Source: CAVVAY01 sp963746465
GTDB lineage: Bacteria; Actinomycetota; Actinomycetes; JACCUZ01
NCBI GenBank assembly: GCA_963746465.1
Contig: CAVVAY010000007.1
Span: forward strand, 682,001-746,000
Direction: 5' to 3'
Length of the DNA stretch: 64,000 bases
Each line of letters begins with the position of its first letter. The stretch's first letter is position 1. The notes beneath the pieces are model-generated. The model saw only the letters and a program-made list of their open reading frames with translations. It was not told the DNA's origin and made no database searches. Positions 47,248 to 54,674 of this stretch are shown piece after piece. The position numbers and the translations under genes were made by a program.

Positions 47248-49578
47248 GTGTCCCGAGCACCACTCGTCCGCGCCCTGATCGCTCTGGGGATCGTCGCGGG
47301 TTCGCTGTACGTCACTGTCACCACACCCGCCCGGCTCGGGCTGGACCTCCGTGGCGGCACCCAGATCGTCCTGGAGACGCAGGACTCGCCGACCGTGCGG
47401 GCCGGCAAGGAGTCCACCGACCGGGCGGTCGAGGTGCTGCGTCGCCGGGTCGACGCCCTCGGCGTCGCCGAGCCCACCCTGACCCGCTCCGGCGACCGCA
47501 GGATCATCGTCGAGCTGCCCGGCCTGCAGGACCCGCGGGAGGCCGCGGAGGTCATCGGCCGGACCGCGCAGCTGACGTTCCACCCGGTGCTCGGCCTCGC
47601 GACCCCGACCCCGACGACGTCCGGGTCGCCGTCGCCGTCACCCGCGCCGACCGGTGCGGACGGCGAGCTGGTTCTTCCCGACGAGGACGGCCAGGACATC
47701 CGGCTCGGCGACCCCGCCCTGACCGGCGAAGGCGTCGACGGCGCCGCGGCCGAGCTGGACCCGCAGGGTCTAGGCGGTTGGTTCGTCACCATCGACTTCA
47801 AGGGTTCCGGCGGCGGCATCTGGGCCGACCTCACCGGCGAGGCGGCCTGCCATCCGCTCGGTGACCCCAAGCGTCGGGTCGCGATCGTGCTCGACGACGA
47901 GGTCATCTCCTCGCCGCAGGTCAACGACGACGTCCCGTGCGACGTCGGCATCCCCGGCGGCTCGACCCAGATCACCGGGAGCTTCACCGCCGAGGAAGCG
48001 AAGGAGTTGGCGGTGCTGATCCGCGGCGGCGCCCTGCCGGTGCCGGTCGAGGTGATCGAGCAGCGGACCGTGGGCGCCACCCTGGGTGCCGCTGCGATCG
48101 AGGCCAGTGCGCAGGCGGCGGTCATCGGTGTCGCGCTCACGGCCTTGTTCATTGTCGTCGTCTACCGGCTGCTCGGTGCGCTGGCGACGGTCGCGCTGGC
48201 CAGCTACGCGCTGCTGTCCTACGCGACGCTGGTCGCTCTCGGCGCGACGCTGACCTTGCCCGGACTGGCCGGCTTCGTCCTCGCCATCGGGATGGCGATC
48301 GACGCGAACGTCCTTGTCTTCGAACGGTCCCGGGAGGAGTACTCCGCCAACACCGCGAAGGGGCTGCGGCCCGCCGTCACCACCGGGTTCCAGAAGGCGT
48401 GGAGCGCGATCATCGACTCCAACATCACCACCCTGCTGGCCGCCGGACTGCTGTTCTTCTTCGCGTCCGGGCCGGTGAAGGGATTCGGCGTGACCCTGGC
48501 CATCGGTGTCCTCGCCTCGATGGTGTCGGCCTTGGTGATCACCCGGGTTCTGGCCGACTGGGCAGTCGGTCGGCAAGCGGTCAAGAGCCGCCCGCACGTC
48601 AGCGGCATCGCCGGCGAGGGACGGGTGCGCACCTGGCTGACAGCCCGTGACCCCGACCTGATGCGGCACGGGAGGCGCTGGCTGGCCGGCTCACTGGTCG
48701 CGTTGCTGCTCGCGGTGACCGGCATCGCGGTGCGCGGTCTCGACCTCGGGGTGGAGTTCACCGGCGGCAGGCTGGTCGAGTACGCGACGTCGGCGGAGCT
48801 GTCGGTGGACGACGCTCGCGGGGCGGTGTCGGACGCTGGGTTCCCGCGCGCCGTGGTGCAGGAGAGCGGCGAGGCCAACCTGTCGGTGCGCACTGGGGAG
48901 ATGACCAACGACGAGGAGGCCGAGATACGGGCGGCCCTCGAGGACGCCTCCGGCGGCGGCGACGTCACCAAGGAGCGTGACGAGCTGATCGGGCCGAGCC
49001 TCGGCGACGAGCTGCGCAAGAACGCGCTGATCGCCCTCGGGGTCGCGCTGCTCGCGCAGCTCGGCTATCTGGCGATCCGGTTCCGGTGGACCATCGGGGC
49101 GTCAGCCGTCGCCGCGATGGCGCACGACGTGCTGGTGCTGGTCGGGCTCTTCGCGTGGCTGGGCAAGCCGGTCGACGGCGTCTTCCTCGCGGCCCTGCTG
49201 ACCGTCATCGGCTACTCGGTCAACGACTCGGTCGTCGTGTTCGACCGGGTGCGGGAGCTGTGGGGCTCGCAACGTCGCCGGGGCTTCCCCAAGGTGGTGA
49301 ACTCCGCGATCGTGCAGACGCTCCCGCGGACGGTCAACACCGGGCTCGGCGCGATGTTCATCCTGGGAGCGCTCGCCTTCCTCGGTGGTGACTCGCTCAC
49401 CGACTTCGCGATCGCACTGCTGATCGGCATCGGCGTCGGCACCTACTCCTCGATGTTCACCGCGGGGCCGCTGGCGATCGAGCTCGAGCGGATGAGCCCG
49501 TCCCCGCCGCCACCGCTGAAGCAGTCGGCCGGGCCCCGGGCGCGGCTCGACCGGGACAGCAGCGGGGCGGTGGTATGA
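47248..49578 (+). CDS. secDF: Fused SecDF protein-export protein
   Basis: A 776-aa fusion of SecD and SecF. The N-terminal half has LGLDLRGGTQIVLE and the P1 region (DALGVAEPTLTRSGDRRIIVELPG), then six helices including FVLAIGMAIDANVLVFERSREE. The SecF half has LDLGVEFTGGRLVEY and TVIGYSVNDSVVVFDRVRE. Asp and Arg in these conserved motifs carry the proton-driven step. Actinobacteria usually have separate secD and secF beside yajC and ruv genes; this stand-alone fusion is probably a second copy. The GTG at 47248 has GGAGG before it. Confidence 0.93.
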   Translation: MSRAPLVRALIALGIVAGSLYVTVTTPARLGLDLRGGTQIVLETQDSPTVRAGKESTDRAVEVLRRRVDALGVAEPTLTRSGDRRIIVELPGLQDPREAAEVIGRTAQLTFHPVLGLATPTPTTSGSPSPSPAPTGADGELVLPDEDGQDIRLGDPALTGEGVDGAAAELDPQGLGGWFVTIDFKGSGGGIWADLTGEAACHPLGDPKRRVAIVLDDEVISSPQVNDDVPCDVGIPGGSTQITGSFTAEEAKELAVLIRGGALPVPVEVIEQRTVGATLGAAAIEASAQAAVIGVALTALFIVVVYRLLGALATVALASYALLSYATLVALGATLTLPGLAGFVLAIGMAIDANVLVFERSREEYSANTAKGLRPAVTTGFQKAWSAIIDSNITTLLAAGLLFFFASGPVKGFGVTLAIGVLASMVSALVITRVLADWAVGRQAVKSRPHVSGIAGEGRVRTWLTARDPDLMRHGRRWLAGSLVALLLAVTGIAVRGLDLGVEFTGGRLVEYATSAELSVDDARGAVSDAGFPRAVVQESGEANLSVRTGEMTNDEEAEIRAALEDASGGGDVTKERDELIGPSLGDELRKNALIALGVALLAQLGYLAIRFRWTIGASAVAAMAHDVLVLVGLFAWLGKPVDGVFLAALLTVIGYSVNDSVVVFDRVRELWGSQRRRGFPKVVNSAIVQTLPRTVNTGLGAMFILGALAFLGGDSLTDFAIALLIGIGVGTYSSMFTAGPLAIELERMSPSPPPPLKQSAGPRARLDRDSSGAVV

Positions 49579-49583
49579 CGGTG

Positions 49584-50180
49584 TCAGTTGCGAGGCAGCA
49601 TCCGCCCGTCAGGCAATGTCCGACCACCCAGCAGGGCCGCCAGGGACCCCGCGTCGGCGCGGACGAGTGTGCCCCGACCCCAGCTCCAGTCGGTGTCAGT
49701 CGCCTCGAGCCGGACCTCGGTCAGGTCGATCCCGAACCAGCTGCCGTTGGCGGCGACGAGCTGCGCGAGGACGGTGGCCGAAGCCTCGACCGGAGCGACC
49801 GCGGGCCGGTCGAGCGCGATCGTCACGTCCAGAGAGTGGATGACGGCATGGGTCAGGGCGCCCACTTCCCCACCACCGGGCGGCTGCCACGCGTGCAGTC
49901 CCGGCGAACGCAGCTGGTCGAGAAGGGCAGCGGCGGGCAGCGACGCGTCCCGGGCGGCAACGGTGTCGGAAAGCACGCCGAAGTCGCCGCCGGCCGCCGC
50001 CATCTCGGCTCCGAACTGCGCCGGTGTCATCCGTGCCGGCATGGTCACGTGCGCGACCACATGGCGGACCAGCCACTTCTCGCACAGGGACGGAAAGTCC
50101 CACGCGCCTACAGCCGCGGTGGTGAGCAGGTCCGCGAGCCCGTTGTACGTCGGCGCCACCCAGGCCTGCATGCCGGTCAC
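49584..50180 (-). CDS. MDMPI-family protein of module 2
   Basis: A 198-aa DinB/maleylpyruvate isomerase-like protein: NGLADLLTTAAVGAWDFPSLCEKWLVRHVVAHV with the conserved W..HVVAH metal site, HAVIHSLDVTIAL, and a short C-terminal SCP2-like part (WSWGRGTLVRADAGSLAALLGGR). Such proteins are assigned to mycothiol-dependent enzymes. The GTG at 50180 overlaps the SRPBCC stop; the ATG at 50171 is an in-frame alternative. It is the third gene of the ArsR-SRPBCC operon. Its end comes 5 nt from the secDF stop (convergent). Confidence 0.8.
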   Translation of the reverse strand: MTGMQAWVAPTYNGLADLLTTAAVGAWDFPSLCEKWLVRHVVAHVTMPARMTPAQFGAEMAAAGGDFGVLSDTVAARDASLPAAALLDQLRSPGLHAWQPPGGGEVGALTHAVIHSLDVTIALDRPAVAPVEASATVLAQLVAANGSWFGIDLTEVRLEATDTDWSWGRGTLVRADAGSLAALLGGRTLPDGRMLPRN

Positions 50181-50617
50181 GACCTGTCTCCCTGCACGAG
50201 GTGGGTGAGGTGCTCCTCGAGCTTGTCGAGGGAGGTGAGGAAGCCGGCGCGGGCCTCTGGCGCGCGCATCGCCTCGGGCACGTTGCGCTGGTGGATGACG
50301 ACTTCGGTGGTGCCGTCGCCGAGGTCGTTGAGACTGCTGCTGGTGTGCATCCCGGTCGCCGTCTCGACCCAGGCGAGCCGTTCCGGCGGGACGACCTCCG
50401 TGAACGTGGAGACCATCCGGTGGTTGCCGGACTCGCCGAGCATCAGGGTCTCGAACCGACCACCCGGGCGGAGCTCGACGACGATGCCGTCGAGCGGCGT
50501 GGTCATGCCGCTCGGACCCCAGAACTGGGCGAGCTCGGTGGGCTCGGTGAGACATCGCCACACCAGCTGGCGCGGCGCGTGGAAGATGCGCCGGTAGACG
50601 AGCTCGTCGTCGTTCAC
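50177..50617 (-). CDS. SRPBCC/AHSA1-like domain protein (module 2)
   Basis: A 146-aa START-like protein of the AHSA1 group: YRRIFHAPRQLVWRCLTEPTELAQFWGP, FSTFTEVVPPERLAWVE-like MVSTFTEVVPPERLAW, and a final DKLEEHLTHL helix. It is a paralogue of the protein at 20.3-20.8 kb but not close in sequence. GTG start overlaps the ArsR stop, and its own stop overlaps the next start, so all three genes are translationally linked. Ligand unknown. Confidence 0.87.
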   Translation of the reverse strand: MNDDELVYRRIFHAPRQLVWRCLTEPTELAQFWGPSGMTTPLDGIVVELRPGGRFETLMLGESGNHRMVSTFTEVVPPERLAWVETATGMHTSSSLNDLGDGTTEVVIHQRNVPEAMRAPEARAGFLTSLDKLEEHLTHLVQGDRS

Positions 50618-50961
50618 GTGTCCTCTCCCTCCTGCAAGCGGGCGAGGTGCACCTCGAGCCGGTCCATGCGGTCCGTCCATGCGCGCCGGCTCTCCTCGAT
50701 CCAGGACAGCGCGACCTCGAGCGCGGCAGGTTCCAGCCGGCATGGCCGGGTCTGCCGGTGTCGGCCCTGGCTGATCAGCCCGGACCGCTCGAGGACCCGG
50801 ATGTGCTGCGACACGGCCTGCATGCTCATGGCGTACGGCTCGGCCAGCTCCTTGACGGTCGCCTCACCCGCGCCCAGCCGGGCGACGATGTCACGCCGGG
50901 TGCGGTCGCTGAGCGCCGTGAACAGGGAATCGAGCTGTCGATCCCCGAGGGTCGTCTGCAT
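50614..50961 (-). CDS. ArsR-family transcriptional regulator (module 2)
   Basis: A 115-aa winged-helix repressor. FTALSDRTRRDIVARLGAGEATVKELAEPYAMSMQAVSQHIRVLERSGL (helix-turn-helix broken here for reading) is close to the module 1 regulator. No metal-binding cysteines. ATG start at 50961 lies almost at the predicted transcript start, so the mRNA may be leaderless. First gene of a three-gene operon. It likely regulates its own promoter. Confidence 0.9.
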   Translation of the reverse strand: MQTTLGDRQLDSLFTALSDRTRRDIVARLGAGEATVKELAEPYAMSMQAVSQHIRVLERSGLISQGRHRQTRPCRLEPAALEVALSWIEESRRAWTDRMDRLEVHLARLQEGEDT

Positions 50962-50968
50962 AAGACGT

Positions 50969-50997
50969 ACTCAAGCATCCGCTTTATCAAGTGTCAA
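50969..50997 (-). promoter_or_regulatory. Promoter of ArsR module 2
   Basis: A perfect TTGACA (50992-50997) is followed after 17 nt by a weak TTGAGT (50969-50974). The regulator's ATG is 7 nt further, giving a very short or absent leader. Confidence 0.5.
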
Positions 50998-51054
50998 CTA
51001 GAGGAAGAGCCCGTCTCTCCCTCCCCGCGGGCGGGTGCCGAGCGCGAACCGGGC

Positions 51055-51071
51055 GGTCAAGGTCGTTGACC
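51055..51071. repeat. Palindrome upstream of chrA
   Basis: GGTCAA-GGTCG-TTGACC forms a perfect 6-bp inverted repeat 31 nt before the chrA start, in the divergent gap with the ArsR module. It could be an operator, but no regulator can be assigned. Confidence 0.35.
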
Positions 51072-51101
51072 TCGTCACCCGCGCCGTGTGTGCTTCGGCG
51101 C

Positions 51102-52460
51102 ATGCGTGACACGGCTCGGGACGTCGTCCCGCTGCGGACCGCCGTGAGGGTGTGGGCGCTGGTAGGCCTGCAGTCCTTCGGTGGGCCCGCAGGGCAGATC
51201 GCGGTGATGCAGCGCGCACTGGTCGACGACCGGCGCTGGATCGGCCGCGGCCGGTTCCTGCACGCGCTGAACTTCTGCACCATCCTGCCTGGACCCGAGG
51301 CTACCCAGCTGGCGGTCTACATCGGCTGGCTCCTCAACGGGTCGATCGGCGGCCTGCTGGCCGGAACGCTGTTCGTCCTGCCCGGCGTGATCGCGATCTA
51401 CGGGCTGTCCGCGATCTACGTTGCCTTCGGTACGACGACAGCGGTGGCCGCCGTGTTCGCCGGCATCGCACCCGCGGTGCTGGCGATCGTCGCGCAGGCG
51501 GTCATCCGGGTCGGCGGCCGGGCGCTGGGCCGTCCGTCGCTGGTCGGCATCGCGGTGGTGTCCTTCCTGGCGCTGGTGCTGTTCACGATCCCGTTCCCGG
51601 TCGTCGTGCTCGTCGCCGCACTTGCCGGCTGGTTGATCGGTCGCCACCGGCCGGGGTCGATGACACCGTCGACGGGGGAGGAAGACGGGCCGGCACCGCT
51701 GGTCAGCGACGACGCGCTGCACGAGGACCGGCCCACGGCCCGGCGTACCGCCCGGATCCTGGTCGTCGGCACGCTGGTCTGGTGGGTGCCGGTGGCTCTG
51801 GTGGCCGCGCTGACCGGACGCGGGAGCACGTTGACCACGGAGGGACTGTTCTTCTCCGGCACCGCTCTGGTCACCTTCGGCGGTGCCTACGCTGTGCTGT
51901 CCTACGTGGCGCAGCGCGCCGTGGAGACCTACGGCTGGCTCGGCCCGGGCGAGATGGTGCGCGGGCTGGGTCTGGCCGAGACGACGCCGGGACCGCTGAT
52001 CATGGTGCTGCAGTTCGTCGGGTTCCTCGGCGCCTACCGGAACCCGGGCGACCTCGACCCGTGGGTCGCCGCGACGATCGGCGCACTGCTCACGACCTGG
52101 GTGACGTTCGTGCCGGCGTTCCTGCTCGTGTTCCTCGGTGCGCCCTACGTCGAGCGGCTGCGGCACAACCGCTCGGTCGCCGATGCGCTGTCCGGGGTCA
52201 CTGCTGCCGTGGTGGGTGTCATCGCCAACCTGGGGCTGTTCTTCGCGTTGCACACGCTGTTCGACGAGGTGGACCGGGTCTCGTGGGGGCCGATGCATCC
52301 CGAGACCCCTGACCTGACGACGTTGCGGCTGGGATCGCTGGCCGTCGCACTGGTCGCGGCGGTCCTGCTCTTCCGGCTGCAGTGGTCGGTGCTGCGGACC
52401 CTCGGCGCCTGCGCGCTGCTCGGCATCGCCGCCGCCCTGGTCGGCCTGCCCCTGACCTGA
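51102..52460 (+). CDS. chrA: Chromate transporter (CHR family, two-domain)
   Basis: A 452-aa polytopic protein of two homologous halves. The first has LQSFGGPAGQIAVMQRALVDDRRW and ILPGPEATQLAVYIG. The second has ALVTFGGAYAVLSYVAQRAV and ETTPGPLIMVLQFVG. These FGG and PGP motifs are diagnostic of long-chain ChrA, which exports chromate in proton exchange. A short loop with EEDGPAPLVSDD separates the halves. ATG at 51102 precedes the conserved beginning. No chromate reductase or ChrB gene adjoins, so the real anion is not certain. Divergent from the ArsR module. Confidence 0.93.
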   Translation: MRDTARDVVPLRTAVRVWALVGLQSFGGPAGQIAVMQRALVDDRRWIGRGRFLHALNFCTILPGPEATQLAVYIGWLLNGSIGGLLAGTLFVLPGVIAIYGLSAIYVAFGTTTAVAAVFAGIAPAVLAIVAQAVIRVGGRALGRPSLVGIAVVSFLALVLFTIPFPVVVLVAALAGWLIGRHRPGSMTPSTGEEDGPAPLVSDDALHEDRPTARRTARILVVGTLVWWVPVALVAALTGRGSTLTTEGLFFSGTALVTFGGAYAVLSYVAQRAVETYGWLGPGEMVRGLGLAETTPGPLIMVLQFVGFLGAYRNPGDLDPWVAATIGALLTTWVTFVPAFLLVFLGAPYVERLRHNRSVADALSGVTAAVVGVIANLGLFFALHTLFDEVDRVSWGPMHPETPDLTTLRLGSLAVALVAAVLLFRLQWSVLRTLGACALLGIAAALVGLPLT

Positions 52461-52476
52461 CCGGCGCGGGCCGGCG

Positions 52477-53994
52477 TCAGGGCCGGCGGCTGGGGCGGCG
52501 CGGCGTGACCCAGTCGGCCAGCCGGCCCCGCCGGGACACCGCTTGCAACCGGCGCTCGACCTCGCGGCGCACCGAGTCGGTGGCGACCAGGATCAGGTCG
52601 TCGCCCACCTGGAGCGGGGTGCTGGCCCGCGGCACGAACGCCGAGCCGCCGCGGACGATCAGGCTGACCGCCGCACCTGTCGGCAGGCTGAGCTCGAACA
52701 CCTCGACGCCGGCCAGCCGTGAGCCCTCCTCGACGTGCACCTGCAGCAGGTCGGCGTCCAGCCGGGTGAGCGGCGAGGACTCGATGTCCAGCGGCTGCGC
52801 CTCACCGTCCGCGACCACGCCGAGGGCCTTGGCCACCCGCGGCAGGGTCGGCGCCTGCACCAGGGTGAACACGATGACGAGCACGAACACCAGGTTGAAC
52901 ACCTCCGGGTCGCCGGAGACCGTGGCCAGGACGATCGGAACCGCACCGCGCAGCCCGGCCCAGGACAGCAGCACCCGCTCGCGTCGACTCGTCGGGAAGT
53001 GCCAGGGCCGGCCGCGCAGCTGGAACGGCAGCATCGACAGGAACACCGACGCCGGCCGGGCCACCAGCAGCAGCACCAAGCCGATGCCCAGGGCGGGCAG
53101 GATCGACGGGCCCAGCTCCGCGGGGGTCGCGAGCAGGCCCAGCATCACGAACAGGCCGATCTGGGCCAGCCAGCCGGCGCCCTCGACGAACCCGCGAGAT
53201 GCCGAGCGGTGCGGGAGCCGCGCGTTGCCGAGGACCAGCCCCGCGATGTAGACCGCGAGGAAACCGCTGCCGTGAGCGACCGCCGCGGCGCCGTACGCCG
53301 TCACGCACAGCGCCAGCACGGCGAGCGGGTACAGGCCCGAGGACGGCAGCGCGATGCGGCGCAGGCCCCACGACCCTGCGTACCCGACGGCGATGCCCAC
53401 CACCGCGCCGAGCACGAGCTCGTACCCGATGAGCAGCAGCAGCTCCCACCAGGACGGCACCGAGTGGTCGGTGCTCGCCAGCGCGACCACCAGGATGACG
53501 ACCGGCGCGTCGTTGAAGCCGGACTCGGCCTCGAGCAGGCCGCCCAGCCGCGGAGGCAGCGGCACCTTCCGCAGCACCGAGAACACCGCTGCCGAGTCGG
53601 TCGGGGCGAGGACCGCGCCGATGAGCATCGCGTCCTGCCAGCTCACGTCCAGCAGCGCATGCGCCGAGACACCGACGACGCCGACCGACACCGCGGTGCC
53701 GATCGTTGCCATCGAAGCCGCCGACGGCACCGCCGACCTGATGCTCTCCCACGGCGTGGTGAGCCCACCTTCGGCGAGGATCACGACCAGCGCGACGTAG
53801 CCGAGCGACCGGGCCATCTCGGCGTCGTCGAACTCCAGGCCCAGGACGTTCTCGCCCAGCACCAGGCCGAGGCCGAGGTAGAGCAGCAGGGTCGGCAGGC
53901 CGCTGCCCACGGCCAGCCGGACGGCCGCGATGGACACGAGCAGCACGACGGCGCCGACCAGCAGCAGGAGGTCCAGGTCGAAGGAGCTGCTCAC
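52477..53994 (-). CDS. K+/H+-type monovalent cation antiporter with TrkA-C domain
   Basis: A 505-aa protein. Residues about 1-390 are a CPA1 NhaP/CvrA-like antiporter with 12-13 helices; the ion-binding Asp residues are in LAPTDSAAVFS and ESGFNDAPVVIL. A cytosolic TrkA_C (RCK_C) domain of about 75 residues at 400-480 ends with a basic tail. Related proteins exchange potassium for protons and are gated by nucleotide binding. GTG at 53994 overlaps the stop of the cyclo-ligase (GTGA). Convergent with chrA. Confidence 0.9.
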   Translation of the reverse strand: MSSSFDLDLLLLVGAVVLLVSIAAVRLAVGSGLPTLLLYLGLGLVLGENVLGLEFDDAEMARSLGYVALVVILAEGGLTTPWESIRSAVPSAASMATIGTAVSVGVVGVSAHALLDVSWQDAMLIGAVLAPTDSAAVFSVLRKVPLPPRLGGLLEAESGFNDAPVVILVVALASTDHSVPSWWELLLLIGYELVLGAVVGIAVGYAGSWGLRRIALPSSGLYPLAVLALCVTAYGAAAVAHGSGFLAVYIAGLVLGNARLPHRSASRGFVEGAGWLAQIGLFVMLGLLATPAELGPSILPALGIGLVLLLVARPASVFLSMLPFQLRGRPWHFPTSRRERVLLSWAGLRGAVPIVLATVSGDPEVFNLVFVLVIVFTLVQAPTLPRVAKALGVVADGEAQPLDIESSPLTRLDADLLQVHVEEGSRLAGVEVFELSLPTGAAVSLIVRGGSAFVPRASTPLQVGDDLILVATDSVRREVERRLQAVSRRGRLADWVTPRRPSRRP

Positions 53995-54590
53995 CCGTCA
54001 CCCACCCGGTGGGCACCCGAGGGGGTGATCACGGCCGTCACCCGGCGGTCGTGCGGCGCAGCCGGTACGTCGGCCAGCAGCTCGCCGTCGTACAGCAAGG
54101 CGACCACCGGCCGGCCGGCCGGCACTCGCGCCAGCGCCCGGTCGTAGGAGCCGCCGCCCCGTCCGAGGCGGGTTCCGTCCGCCCCCACCGCCAGCGCGGG
54201 GACCACGACCAGGTCGGCCTCGGCGACCGCCTGGACCCCGAGCAGGTCGCCCTCTGGAGTCCACAGCCCTCGGGTGCCTGGCGACATCCGGTCCCGGTTC
54301 TCGTAGATTGCCCAGTCCAGGTCGAGGTCGTCGCGCAGCACGGGCACCAGGACGCGCACGTTCCTCGACCGCAGTACGTCGAGGAGCTCAGCGGTCGGCG
54401 GTTCGGTGCCGATGGAGACGTAGGCGGCCACGGTTCGCGCGGTCATGACCCCCAGGAGGGTGAGCACAGCGGCAGTGAGCAGGGACCCAGCCTCAGCGCG
54501 CGCCGACTCCGGGAGAGCCCGGCGCGCGGCGAGGAGGGCTGCCCGCAGGGCGGCCTTGTCCTCTGTCGCCGTCCCCGCCTGGTCGCCCAC
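53991..54590 (-). CDS. 5-formyltetrahydrofolate cyclo-ligase
   Basis: A 199-aa MTHFS enzyme converting 5-formyl-THF and ATP to 5,10-methenyl-THF. ADKAALRAALLAARRALP-like KAALRAALLAARRALP opens the protein. VVPALAVGADGTRLGRGGGSYDRALA is the ATP/folate signature. VALLYDGELLADVPAAPHDRRVTAVITP ends it. GTG start at 54590. It lies divergent from the membrane cyclase, with galU downstream of the latter, a conserved actinobacterial neighbourhood of galU and cyclo-ligase. Coupled to the antiporter gene by a 4-nt overlap. Confidence 0.93.
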   Translation of the reverse strand: MGDQAGTATEDKAALRAALLAARRALPESARAEAGSLLTAAVLTLLGVMTARTVAAYVSIGTEPPTAELLDVLRSRNVRVLVPVLRDDLDLDWAIYENRDRMSPGTRGLWTPEGDLLGVQAVAEADLVVVPALAVGADGTRLGRGGGSYDRALARVPAGRPVVALLYDGELLADVPAAPHDRRVTAVITPSGAHRVGDG

Positions 54591-54674
54591 CGCCCCATCG
54601 TCCCAGTCAGCGGCGCCCCGGGCACATACGCCCGAACGCCGGGACGCGGCAGCCGGGCAGCGGACGGTGAGCGC

